Shown here in pieces: positions 46,230 to 57,535 of a stretch of DNA of 64,000 nt. Positions within the stretch are counted from its first letter, which is position 1. The number at the start of each line of letters is the position of its first letter. Source of the stretch: Cenococcum geophilum 1.58 (taxonomy: Eukaryota; Ascomycota; Dothideomycetes; Gloniales; Gloniaceae). The stretch lies in the NCBI GenBank assembly GCA_001692895.1, contig KV748225.1:744001-808000 (forward strand). Direction: 5' to 3'. The notes under the pieces were generated by a model that was not told the DNA's origin, searched no databases, and saw nothing but the letters and a program-made list of their open reading frames with translations. The translations under genes were made by a program, and so were the position numbers.

Positions 46230-46758
46230 ACTGTGTAGTGTAGTATGGTGCGTAGTGGGTGGAAGAGGTCTTGTAAGGGTCTATAAAATCGGTTAACGGG
46301 CCCGTAACGGTTCGTAGAAGGGTAAGGGGGTCTCCGTAGGGTCTTAACAGGTCCATAGTGGTTCGCAGGAGGGTAAGAGGTCTCCGTAACGGTCTGTAAA
46401 AATGATTAATGGGTCCGTAACGGTTTGTAAAAGGGTAAAAGGTCTCCGTAAGGGGTCAAAGAGGAGGCCGGGGTATTTTAGTAGGGTGTGGTGGTTGCGT
46501 TCTTGGTGTAATCGTGTTCTTAACGTGGTCGCGTTAACTACTAGTATAGTAGTTAATATCTCTAATTAAGGTGGAGCGTAAACGTCTTCCAAAACCAGGG
46601 TAGATTTAAGGTAATTCTAGGTAAGGTGGAGCGTCAGACGTCTTCTAAATCTAGAGTACTTTAATTCTCTTTAACTGAAATAGGGGCTTGTAAGGTGGAG
46701 CGTTGGACGTCTTCTAAGNAAGTGCGTATCTCCTGATCTGTGCGCGCTNACTGATTAG
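46230..46758 (-). other. Copia-3 5' leader
   Basis: Non-coding. It contains several imperfect units built from ggtctccgtaacggtc and tgtaaaa (46290-46450) and ends next to the LTR with the inverted gcgcgctnactgattag primer-binding region also found in Copia-1. Confidence 0.7.
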
Positions 46759-46976
46759 TGTTGGTACCAATTTAATGGTATAAGTGAGTCGTGTCTAGGG
46801 GCACAAAATACGTATAGTATCGTATGCTTATTTAGACGGTGGTGACTGTTAATTCTATTAAGGTAGACTACGTGGTCTATATACTGACGCGCCTCCCCCC
46901 TAATTAGTCAGCACGTAGGTGGTTGGTGCACGAACGCGTATTTACGCGTTCGTATACCAGGTGCTGTAATTATACA
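46759..46976 (-). repeat. Copia-3 5' LTR (right), 218 bp
   Basis: tgttggtaccaatttaatgg to attataca, followed by target copy gttta. Confidence 0.96.
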
Positions 46977-46981
46977 GTTTA

Positions 46982-47043
46982 CTTTCCTTTTTCTTAAGTA
47001 ATTAGTTAGTTTTATATAAGCTAGTTGTAAAAGTAATAGTATT
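46982..47043 (-). pseudogene. Gypsy-3 62-bp pol link
   Basis: Short stretch between Copia-3 and Copia-4. In minus orientation it reads ITFTTSLYKTN and LLKKKES, joining the protease-side piece (59142) to the RT-side piece (40760) in one frame. Confidence 0.8.
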
Positions 47044-47251
47044 TATTGGTCATATAGGGTGACTCACCAATAACGACTACTTGAGTAGGGTTACAGTGAT
47101 GTTAGTTAATAAAGCTTATTAATTGGAATAAGGGAGGGCGAGGAACTTAAGGCTCCTCGCTACGCTAGTACCACGGTAACACGTGATGGCAACTTGCCAT
47201 TACGTGACGGTAGTTTACCGTACGTAGCGGTAACTTGCCTTATTCCTAACA
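47044..47251 (-). repeat. Copia-4 3' LTR (left), 208 bp
   Basis: tattggtcatataggg to attcctaaca. Contains a gcgaggaa...ctcctcgc hairpin and several short palindromes of the type ggcaacttgcc separated by acgtgacgg. Confidence 0.95.
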
Positions 47252-47739
47252 CTAGCAACTCTTCTTTTATAGTTGCCATCTATATATAAATACTGCTTAA
47301 CTATTATAACAAATATAAACCCTCCTTGCTTACTATTGCCATTATAGTATAAGTCTCACTATCCCAAAATTTGCCTCTTAACACGCGGTGCTTTCTTGCT
47401 AAGGAGTTATAGGTAGATATCGTGTTAGGGCCGTTAGGGCCATTAAGGCGCTAGCTATAAGCGAGCTAATAGCAATTTTTTATCCTAGGGATAGAAAATC
47501 TTAATTGGCTAGTTTAAGTTAGGGTCTACAGAATCTAACCAATTAGATAACTTTAACCGCTAGTTAAAGTTCCTAGATATCTTAAGGCCTTATATAACTA
47601 AGATATTTTTAGGGACTCCCTTTTTACCTAACCTTTAACTCGTATATGTAGAGTATTTATGTTAATAAATATCTCTATATCGGGAAAATATTCGCAGGAT
47701 GAGATTCAAGTAGACTTTAGTTTTCGCGTTTCGCGTAAT

Positions 47740-48080
47740 TAACATGCAATTTAACTAACTTAACACGTAATTAACTAACTTAACACGCAGTTAACCTACT
47801 TAACATGCAATTTAACCAACTTGACACGCAGTTAACCTACTTAATATGCAATTTAACTAACTTAACACGCAGTTAACCTACTTAACATGCAATTTAACTA
47901 ACTTAATACGCAGTTAACCTACTTAACATGCAATTTAACTAACTTAACACGCAGTTAACCTACTTAATATATAATTTAACTAACTTAACACGCAGTTGAC
48001 CTACTTAATATATAATTTAACTAACTTAATATACAGTTAACCTACTTTAACAACTTTAAAAGCTAACTGGATATTTCTTG
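47740..48080 (+). repeat. S5 5' array
   Basis: Regular alternation of aacatgcaatttaactaact and taacacgcagttaacctact units (about 40 bp per pair), ending with aactttaaaagctaactgg. Confidence 0.9.
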
Positions 48081-48182
48081 ACGTGCGATTAAGGTAAAGT
48101 TATATACTATATATTTAACTATTATTATATAATCTTATACAATCTTATATAATCTCATATAATCTTATAGTCTTATTACTTG

Positions 48183-48525
48183 GAGGGCTCTATATGAGGC
48201 TCTACACAAAGCTTTACACGAAGCTCTGCGTACAGAGGCTCTGCACGAAGCTTGCGTATAGAGGCTCTGTACAAAGCTCTGTACAAAGCTTCGTATAAGG
48301 CTCTATTACAAGGCTCTATACGAAGCTCTGCGTACAGAGGCTCTGCACGAAGCTCTGCACGAAGCTCTGCACGAGGGTCTGCGCGAGGGGTCTGCGCGAG
48401 GGTCTGCGCGAAGCTCTGCGTATAGAGGCTCTGCACGAGGCTCTGCGAGAAGCTCTACGTACAGAGGCTCTGCACGAGGCTCTGCGCGAAGCTCTGCGTA
48501 TAGAGGCTCTACATGAAGCTCTGTA
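48183..48525 (+). repeat. S5 12-bp minisatellite
   Basis: gctctgcacgaa units with frequent gctctgcgtacagag variants; more irregular than in S1 or S4. Confidence 0.92.
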
Positions 48526-48654
48526 TCGGGTCCCGCTATATTCCCGATAGCCTCTACACGTGCCTCTACCCTATGTAGCCACCTTATTTTTTACCCTTCT
48601 TCCTTCTTTATAATCCTCCCTAACCTAGGGAGGCACCAGAACGGCAAGCCAGCA

Positions 48655-49505
48655 GAGGACCGTTGCTAGAACTAGAACGACCGTCGCCAGAACCAGATGA
48701 CCGTGACCGTTACCAGAACCAGACGACCATCGCCAGCCAGACGACCGTTACCAGAAACCAGACGACCGTTGCCAGAGCCAGACGATCGTCGCCAGAACCA
48801 GACGACCGTCGCCAGCCAGACGCGACCGTTACCAGAACCAGACGACTGTCGCCAGAACCAGACGACCGTCGCCAGCCAGACGACCGTTACCAGAACCAGA
48901 CGACCGTTGCCAGAGCCAGACGAACCGTCGCTAGAACCAGACGACTGTCACCAGAACCAGACGAACCGTCGCCAGAACCAGACGACCGTCGCCAGAACCA
49001 GACGACCGTCGCCAGCCAGGACGACCGTTACCAGAACCAGACGACCGTTGCCAGAGCCAGACGATCGTCGCCAGAACAGACGACCGTCGCCAGCCAGACG
49101 ACCGTTACCAGAACCAGACGAACTGTCGCCAGAACCAGACGACCGTCGCCAGCCAGACGACCGTTACCAGAACCAGACGACCGTTGCCAGAGCCAGGCGG
49201 ATCGTCGCCAGAACCAGACGACCGTCGCCAGCCAGACGACCGTTACCAGAACCAGACGACCGTCGCCAGCCAGACGACCGTTACCAAGAACCAGACGACT
49301 GTCGCCAGAACCAGACGACCGTTACCAGAACCAGACGACGCGTCGCCAGAACCAGACGACCGTCCGCCAGCCAGAACGAACCGTTACCAAACAGACGACC
49401 GTCGCCAGAACCAGACGACCGTTACCAGAAACTAGACGACCGTTGCCAGAGCCCAGACGACCGTCGCCAGAACCAGACAACCCGTCGCCAGAGCAGACGA
49501 CAACG
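48655..49505 (+). repeat. S5 20-bp minisatellite
   Basis: The longest 20-bp array (about 850 bp), with units gaccgtcgccagaaccagac and shortened gccagccagacgaccgtta forms. The 296-, 276- and 83-aa Arg/Pro/Thr-rich ORFs on + lie entirely in this array. The unit length is not a multiple of three, so one ORF cycles through all three unit frames; I do not call these genes. Confidence 0.95.
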
Positions 49506-49554
49506 ACTAGCACCGCCAACACTATAAACGATTCGATCGATCGATCGAATTAAG

Positions 49555-49870
49555 GTAGCCACAGACAGGGTAGCATAAACAGGTAGAATGCTAATGGGTA
49601 GGTAGATATAGATGGTAGGTAAATGCAGAATAGGTAAGCAGATATAGAATAGGTAGTAAATATAGATAGGTAAGTAGATGCAGATAGGCAGTAGATATAG
49701 ATAGGTAGGTAGATGCTAACGGTAGGCAGATATAGATAGTAGGGTAAATACAGTATAAGTAGATATAAATAGGTAGGTAGATAATAGACAGGTAAGCAAG
49801 ATATAGATAGGTAGGCGATATAAATAGGTAGGCGATGCAGGCAGGTAGGTAAGTTAATAGGTAGATAGGT
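49555..49870 (+). repeat. S5 17-18-bp minisatellite
   Basis: Degenerate gtaggtagatatagatag units with single-base indels. Confidence 0.88.
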
Positions 49871-51092
49871 AGAAGAGAACCATCGCTATATTATATTAAA
49901 TTATCTAAAATAATAATATTTATTTTGCTAGCCTTATAAATAGCTTTAAAATAGCTTTTATTTATTTAAAATATATTATTAGTATAAAAGAGGTAAATAT
50001 AATTATAATTACTAAATGCGCAGATTACTAGCAGGTTGCGCGTAGGTTGCGCGCAGGCTGCGCGCAGGCTATGTGTTAAAAAAACACGACATAGGCTAGT
50101 CGGTCGAGTTGCTAAATGCCCTTAACTGCGCGCTAATTGCGTCAACCACCAACCATTGAGGCCATTGAAAGGGTACTATATTTTGCCGATATAGTACCTT
50201 ATTTAGGTTCGCCTTCATTATTATATCTACTGGGTTATCTTAACCATTAATCCATTAAATCTTAAAGAGTTTTTAATATTCGTAGGATTAATAAAGTGCT
50301 ATAATGTCGATTATAAGGCGCTTCTTCTTTATAGTACTAAGCTTAACTAAACACTTATAGAGGGAGTATAAGTCGGTACATACAATTGTAGGGATAATAG
50401 AAAGTTTAAGTTAATCTATAATTATCTTTAGGGTAGTTCCAATTATAATTGCTATATTAACTCCGCTAACTATTTTATATATCTCTAACGCCAGAACGCT
50501 TTAAGTGACGCGTTTACTCTTAATTAAGCTCTAATGGATAAGGTTGCCGTAGATTATAAAGTCGTTTTCTTTAGTAGATTTGTTTACAATAATAATCTTA
50601 TATCCCAACTAGGAGCTAAAATCTTTATTATTTATAAACAATCTATTAATAAATATAAAGAGCTTAGCGGTANGAAGACTAATAGGCATATAGAGTAGTC
50701 CCTAATTAAGATAGTTTATTTGCCAGGAAAGACGTTTATTTAGGGCAAGAACGTTATCCTTAGTTAGTTCTTAGTATTAGGCGGCAACAGAGAGATTAAA
50801 TAAAGCCTTAGATTAATAGATAGAAGCAATATAAGCTCTATAAGCGCGTTGCTCCACATATCCTTACTTTAGGGAATTAACGTTAATAACGTCAATTTTC
50901 TTATCTTAACCCTTCTAGCGTAAAGCAATAAAATCCTCGTTTAGGGAGAGGATGTATCTATTAAAAAGTAATAGTGTTATTAAATTAAGCTTTTCCTTTA
51001 GCTTTGCTATAAGATTTACCCTTACTAACTTATCTTCTTTAAGGGCTAAGAATCGGTCGTCTCCTAAGATAATTATATCATTAGTTTATATA

Positions 51093-52186
51093 GTAGTAAT
51101 TCTTTAATTAACGTCTAATATGGATCCTACTGGCCCACGCAGACTACTCCGTCATAGGGGGAAAACTTATAATTTACATGAAGAAAAACCCTGCAGTTAG
51201 GGAAAGGAAAAACCCTATGAGCCACCTTAGTAGGATGAAAAACCCCGAATTGCTATGTTTGCACGTAGCAGCGGCCCTACGGGCCTACAGCACGTCCTCC
51301 TCCTTAGATGTTTTAAACTCCTTGGGAACCACTGCTTCCTTCTCTAGCTTATTAAAGCTAGGGTTCACTACGTCCCAGCTAGGCCCTACTAATTAATTAC
51401 TGTGTCTTATTATCTTATTCTATATCTTACCTATTCCCTATATACTATCTCTTATAGACTATTACCATATACGCCTTGCCTCCCCCCCCCTAGAGCTATT
51501 AAAGGCGTAAGGGGGATTCATCCGTTCTAACTACCGTAATACTGATAAGCGAGCGGGATATATTGTGTATTTGGGTATCTTTTATACCTAGGCCCCAGCT
51601 AGGCCCTTTCTAAGGGCACTACTCCGTTAAAAGGAGATAGGGAAAACCGTAGGTCGTAATCCAGGCTGCTAGGTAGTATTCGGTAGTTAAAAACGGCGAG
51701 TGACCGCATGCTCCGCGGGCGATTGCCCTAGAGGTTAAGAGGGGCCGTATATTTGCTCATTCGTTTACTCACTCCACGTTCGCTCGTTCGTTAATATAAG
51801 AGGTTGTTAATACTTTCTGTTGGGGGTTAGGGGATGCTGTTAAATGCTATACATCCATGAAGCTCTGCACGAAGCTCTGCGTATAAAGGCTCTGCACGAG
51901 GCTCTGCGCGAAGCTCTGCGTATAGAGGCTCTACATGTTAGATCGTATAGGTGCCTTAGATAGGAGAATAATGTAGTAGTCGTCGTATTATAGAGGGCCA
52001 ACAGTAGTGGTTTTCAAGATCTCACCATCCGAAAATTTTTCACCACCGCCCTTAATGCCCACAACCACCACCAGGTCCTGTCTACACGCTATGCGACGTC
52101 TCTACGTTGGCTCTGGATCTAAACTTCGAAGACTAGGTTCGTAGCCGTCACCGCGTATAGGTGCAGAGTCCGATTTCGACGGCTTT
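51093..52186 (-). mobile_element. LINE-derived 1.1-kb insert in Copia-4 RT
   Basis: Flanked by a 13-bp direct repeat attagtttatata (51080-51092 and 52187-52199), a target duplication of LINE type. In reverse orientation the left part matches the 3' end of the LINE at 16160-19830: gcagtggttcccaaggag (51319-51336), then ggagtagtctgcgtgggcc and gacgttaat near 51110-51150. The remaining sequence is C/G-rich and hardly RIP-affected. No LINE ORF is recognisable, and the 72-aa ORF at 51178-51396 shows no known motif. It looks like an internally deleted, non-autonomous LINE derivative. Confidence 0.75.
51857..51937 (+). repeat. Fragment of the S-family 12-bp minisatellite inside the LINE-derived insert
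   Basis: About 80 bp of gaagctctgcacgaagctct-type units, including the gctctgcgtataaagg and gctctgcgcgaagctctgcg variants typical of the right end of S arrays. No TIR, hairpin or TA duplication accompanies it. Confidence 0.9.
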
Positions 52187-55100
52187 ATTAGTTTATATAC
52201 CAACAATTCTAAATAGGGTTCCTATAGTTATAATAAGGAAGTATAAATTAAATATAGAAGTAGTTATTAAAAGTTTCTCTTTATAGTGCTTGCTATAGGT
52301 AGCCCACTAATAGGTTCCTACCTCTGCAATTCTATATAATGGCTTAAGCACAACCATAATCGTATCCTCGGGATATTGGTGGCGAATTTACTCTAGAAGG
52401 TATACTAATATTAAGCGCTAAAGGTGCGTTTCTAATTAGGTGTAGGCCTAAGTGATATCTCATAAATAAACCGCTATTCTATTCTTTATTAAGGAGGGAG
52501 CTAGCGCAATAATAACTCGCTAACTAGCTTGTTAAATTATAGGAGATTGCATAAGAATTACCTCCTTGCTATTGTTGTTATAGCCTTAAATAATAAGCCT
52601 TAATTTCTTAAATAGGGCGTTAGTAGCTTTACCCTTAATCTTATTAACTATTCTTAACTTAAAGATGCGAACTCCATTAAACTTAATATGGTTATACTTC
52701 TCGAATTTAAAAACTCCTCTTGTAATGAGACCATCGATCTCCTACTTATTAGATACTTAGAAAGGAACTCCTAAAGTTATAATATAACCTTCCTTTTAGA
52801 GCTGTTTTGCGAGCTTAAAGTTAGCCTTCTCCTTAGTTGTTATAAAGGCCATTAACAGCTTAATTTCGTTCTCAATAGTAGTAATAAATTACTCTTTAAA
52901 ATTAATAAGATATTAGCGGTTTTATATTCCCTTTAGGTAACCTTTACCGCGTCGTAGTTATAGCGTATCTACTACAATTATATTAGAATTATTATCGCCT
53001 TTTAGAGCACGTTAATCGTGGCTCTTCTTTAGGGCATTTTTTATAGCATCCTATAAAGGCTCGGAACTGTTATCTTTATAATAAGGCTTAATAACGGTTA
53101 AACGGAATTAAGTAAGTCTGTAAGGCATTTAAATAGTATAAGTTTAACTATTAATTATAATAAGTTAATATAGGCCTAACTATCCTCCCTTTTTACGCTA
53201 TATATATACCTTAGACTGGAGTGGCAGGTCGAGCGTAGTTAAGGTATTTAGGCCATTTCTTATTCCTAGTGCGTTATTAACCTAGCGTATAGCGTAAAGA
53301 TGTTATACCTCCTTTATTGCCTTATAAATAGCCTTAGCTTATTACATAATAGAGGGAGATAGTGGAGAATTATTAGTTATTTAAGGGTAGGCGCTAAAGA
53401 CTAGTAATATAGGTACGAGTCTATCCGGGCTAGCAGAATTATTAATAGCTTTAACAGCCATTTATAAGGTAAGTTCTTCGCTAGCATCCTTTAGTTTTAA
53501 AGAGATAATCTTATATGCGCGGCGTAATGGCGTGTGATATTATTTTACTTTTTTAATACTATTATATGCCTTAATAGGGACTTCCTTAACCTCGATTGCC
53601 ATTACCTTTATTTATTATTAAAACTCTATAGATAAGAAGTTCTTTCCTATATTATAGACAATTTAATTGGGGGGTCTTAGGTAGATATTAATTTAGTATA
53701 GTTAAAGGGTATCCTATGTGTTTTTAGCTAACATATCCTTTAAGAAACGTGCGGCTTAGAAAGAGGTTAAGAAGTTAATAACTTAGAGTACTGGCTTACC
53801 GCTAAGATATATAACGTTAATAATAATATAGAAGTTAAAGTTGTAGTTATCTTTAAGGGTAAACTTAAATCGGCTAGGGGACTTCTGGTTTATTTAGTAG
53901 TTATAGTAATACTTTATAAGGTACTTAATTGCCTTAACCTTAACTTTATGGCCTACTTGCTAAAGAACCCTAAGCAATTAATGAATGGATAGGTGACTAA
54001 AACGACGGTGTAGTTGACGTAACTCTAACTTAGTTAGGTGGCTTTAAGTAATACTCTTTTCTAGTTAATAAAGGAGCAACTAGGGGTAACCCTACTTGCG
54101 CATAACAGGTATCCAATTATCTCCCTAAATAAGTATATTTTTAAGGTTATTAAGCTTAACGCCTAATTTATTTATATCTTTAATGCAAAATAGAAATGGG
54201 GTGTTTATAGAGACAATATAGAAAGTAATATACCCTAGGGGGGTTTAGACCCTAATTATGCTAAGAGAGATTGTAGTACCCTTACCAAAACGAATCGTGT
54301 ATTGGCCTGCCGTTAAATAGTTAATCTAGACAGAGCTATTAAGCTACTAAAGGGCTCAAACTTAAGGTTCTTCTGCTATAGATACTCCTATGGCTCTAGT
54401 ATCTAGTATAATACTATAGAAGACGTTTGCCGAGTATCTATTATTAAAGGAGAACGCGAAACTCTCCCTTGGCTTATTAAAGATATCTAACTTTGTAATA
54501 GAATGGAGCGTAGATTGGTTATTAAGAATAGTAACGGTTTATATACTATTTACCTTACTATACTTAGTAAAGTATTGGTTAGGAGAGTAGTCCTTAATTT
54601 CTATATCTATAAGGAGCTATTTAGCCTCATTAACCTTACCCTTAAGATCTTCTACGCCTTTGTATTAAACTAGGAAGCTTTAAAAGTAAGCTATAGTAGC
54701 CTTATAATTTCCGACATTTCTTATACTCTAGCGAAACTTATTATATGCCTCCTTTCGCTTATTAAGAGAATGCCTAGTTAACTAGTAATTTGGTTTCTTA
54801 CAAATATAGCACTTCTTTTAGCGATTACTTTAAAATAAACCTCTATAAGGACCTCCACCTTTACCTTATAGTCGTTAATTATACCCTCTACTGTATTACC
54901 TACCACGGCCACTATATATTTAATTAGTCTAATTATAATTATATTGGCCGAGTGGGTTAATTAAAGTAGGTTAGAGTTAGGTGTTAAATTATTATACTTT
55001 TTAAAAGCGTAGAGCGGTGCTAACGAAAGATTTTAATTAAGTATATACTCCTTTATAAGTATTTACAGGATTAAAGAAAGCAAGGTTATATTCTTTAACG

Positions 55101-55850
55101 CCTTAGTATACGCTAATAACTTAATTACGTAGGCTGAAATCCTCTTAATATAAATCGGATAAACTATACTAAATTGTCTAAAGTTAATTAAAGAGCTTTT
55201 AAAGATAATTAAGCCGAGGGACACCTGGGTTTATAGCAATAATCCTTAGAAAGGTAGTCTCTCTCTATTCTAATATATACTGCTACTTATTCTCTTTTAT
55301 TTTAAAGTGGCATCTTAATATATATATTATGCGGTTAAAATTATATCCTTTTTCTGCCAAATGATTATAATAGAAGGTACTAGCTTAGCCCTTAAGTATA
55401 ACGGAATAGGCGTTATGGTATTAATTAGACTCTATTCCTACCTTCTAGTAATAGTTATAGAAGATACGTAGTTTTAAATTAAGAATATTATATAATTCCC
55501 CGCTAAACTTCTTCTCTTAATCGCAGGATGAGATTTAAGTAGACTTTGGTTTCGCGTTTCGCGTAATTGATATGTAATTTAACTAACTCGACACGCAATT
55601 GACTACTTAACACGCAATTAACTAATTGATATATCTAAAGTTAACGCAGTTACCTATTTAATAACTTTAAAAGCTAACTATATATTTCTTAACACGTAGT
55701 TAACCTACTTAATAGCTAACTGTATTTCCTTAAAATATAGTTAACCTATTTACAACTTTAAAAGCTAACTATATATTCCTTAATATGTAATTAAGGTAAA
55801 GTTATATGCTAATTACGCAAATGAATTTTTACATAGTTTTATTACTTAAA

Positions 55851-56343
55851 GGCTCTGCATAAGGCTCTACACAAAGCTCTACACGAAGCTCTATACGAAG
55901 CTCTACACGAAGCTCTACACGAAGCTCTACACGAAGCTCTACACGAAGCTCTACATGAAGCTCTACACGAAGCTTACGTACAGAGGCTCTGCACGAGGCT
56001 CTGCGCGAAGCTCTGCGTACGGAGGCTCTGCACGAAGCTCTGCACGAAGCTCTGCACGAAGCTCTGCACGAAGCTCTGCACGAAGCTCTGCACGAAGCTC
56101 TACACGAAGCTCTGCACGAAGCTCTGCACGAAGCTCTGCACGAAGCTCTGCACGAAGCTCTGCGTACAGAGGCTCTGCATGAGGCTCTGCACGAAGCTCT
56201 ACACGAAGCTCTGCACGAAGCTCTGCACGAAGCTTTACACGAAGCTCTGCATGAAGCTCTGCACGAAGCTCTGCGTATAAAGGCTCTGCACGAGGCTCTG
56301 CGCGAAGCTCTGCGTACGGAGGCTCTACACGAAGCTCTGCATT
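55851..56343 (+). repeat. S6 12-bp minisatellite
   Basis: About 41 units of gctctacacgaa and gctctgcacgaa; the left half has mostly the RIP-altered ctacac form, the right half the ctgcac form. Confidence 0.93.
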
Positions 56344-56456
56344 GGGTCCCCGCTATATTCCCGATAGCCTCTCCTATGTAGCCACCTTATTTTTTTTTTA
56401 TCTATCCTTCCTTCCTTATATCCTCCCTACCTAGGGAGGCACCAGAACGGCAGCCA

Positions 56457-56825
56457 GTAGAGGACCGTTACCAGAACTAGACGACCGTTGCTAGAACCAG
56501 ACGACCGTTGCCAGAGCCAGACGACTGTCGCCAGAGCTAGATGACCGTCGCTAGAACTAGACGACCGTCGCCAGAGCCAGACGACCGTCGTTAGAACTAG
56601 ACGACCGTCGCCAGAACTAGACGACTGTTACTAGAACTAGACGACCGTCGCCGTCGCTAGACGACCGTCGCTAGAACTAGACAACCGTTACTAAAACTAG
56701 ACGACCGTTACTAGAACTAGACGACCGTTGCCAGAGCCAGACGACCGTTTTTAGAGCTAGACGACTATCGCCAGAGCTAGACGACTGTCGCTAGAACTAG
56801 ACAACCGTTACTAGAACTAGATAAT
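56457..56825 (+). repeat. S6 20-bp minisatellite
   Basis: gaccgtcgccagaactagac units with RIP-type variants; it is followed by the same unique block as in S1 (3781-3958). Confidence 0.93.
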
Positions 56826-57239
56826 AACCGTTTAAATAACCAGCTAGTAAACACCACGAATGATTTAATTAATTAATTAATTAAATTAAACTAGAGCTTT
56901 AATATTGGCCTATTACTAAATTAAATTAAGGCCTCCTAGGGAGGCACCCGTTTAAATATAATCAGGGCCTTTAATCAGGCCAACCCCTCCCCTAAATTAA
57001 ATTATACACTAACACAGGCAGGTAGGCAGGTAGGTAGGTAGGTAGGTAGGTAAGTAGGTAGGCAGGCAGGTAGGAGAGGACCGTCACTAGAACCAGACCA
57101 CCGTCGCCAGAGCTAAACGACCGTCGCTAGAGCTAGACAACCGTTACTAGAACCAGACGACCGTCGCAAGAGCCAGATAACAACGACTAGCCAGCGAACG
57201 CTATAAACGATTTAATCGATTGATTAAATTAAGGTACCA

Positions 57240-57535
57240 CAAACAGGTAGGTATAAGTAGGGAGATGCTAACGGGTAGGCAGATATAGATAGGTAGGCAA
57301 ATACTAACGGGTAGGTAGATATAGACAGGTAGGTAGATATAAACAGGTAGGCAATGTAGATAGGTAGGCAATATAGACAGGTAGGTAATATAGATAGGTA
57401 GGTAATATAAATAGGTAGGTAATGTAGATAGGTAGGCAATATAGATAGGTAGGTAATATAGATAGGTAGGCAATATAGATAGGTAGGTAATATAAACAGG
57501 TAGGCGATGTAGGCAGGTTGGTAAGTTAATAAGTA
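57240..57535 (+). repeat. S6 17-18-bp minisatellite
   Basis: gtaggcaatatagatag and gtaggtaatatagataggta units. Reverse ORFs are artefacts. Confidence 0.93.

Larger units (their letters stand above)
40761..46976 (-). mobile_element. Copia-3, full-length Copia
   Basis: Both LTRs are 218 bp (40761-40978 and 46759-46976) with tgttgg...tataca termini. Perfect target duplication gttta at 40756-40760 and 46977-46981. No nested element. The polyprotein remnant spans exactly 1667 codons in one frame. It is the least decayed autonomous-type element here and a relative of Copia-1. When it is removed, the Gypsy-3 frame reads LLKKKESKLSG across the junction. Confidence 0.96.
47678..50191 (+). mobile_element. 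S5: TIR minisatellite element in Copia-4
   Basis: Element of 2514 bp from TATCGGGAAAATATTCGC to attttgccgata; TA on both sides (47676-47677 and 50192-50193). Short architecture: 5' array 47740-48080, 12-bp array, hairpin at about 48525-48550, 20-bp array, 17-18-bp array, 3' domain 49870-50191. Its 20- and 17-bp units carry many one-base insertions and deletions not seen in other copies. CA is well preserved. Confidence 0.92.

Noticed and set aside
48663-49553. 296-aa and 276-aa Arg/Pro/Thr-rich ORFs
   Set aside because: Entirely within the S5 20-bp array; frames cycle through the unit and are broken differently in other copies.
51150-51260. Telomere-like ttaggg/aaaaaccc words
   Set aside because: Only isolated words, not a tandem array; they belong to the LINE-derived insert.
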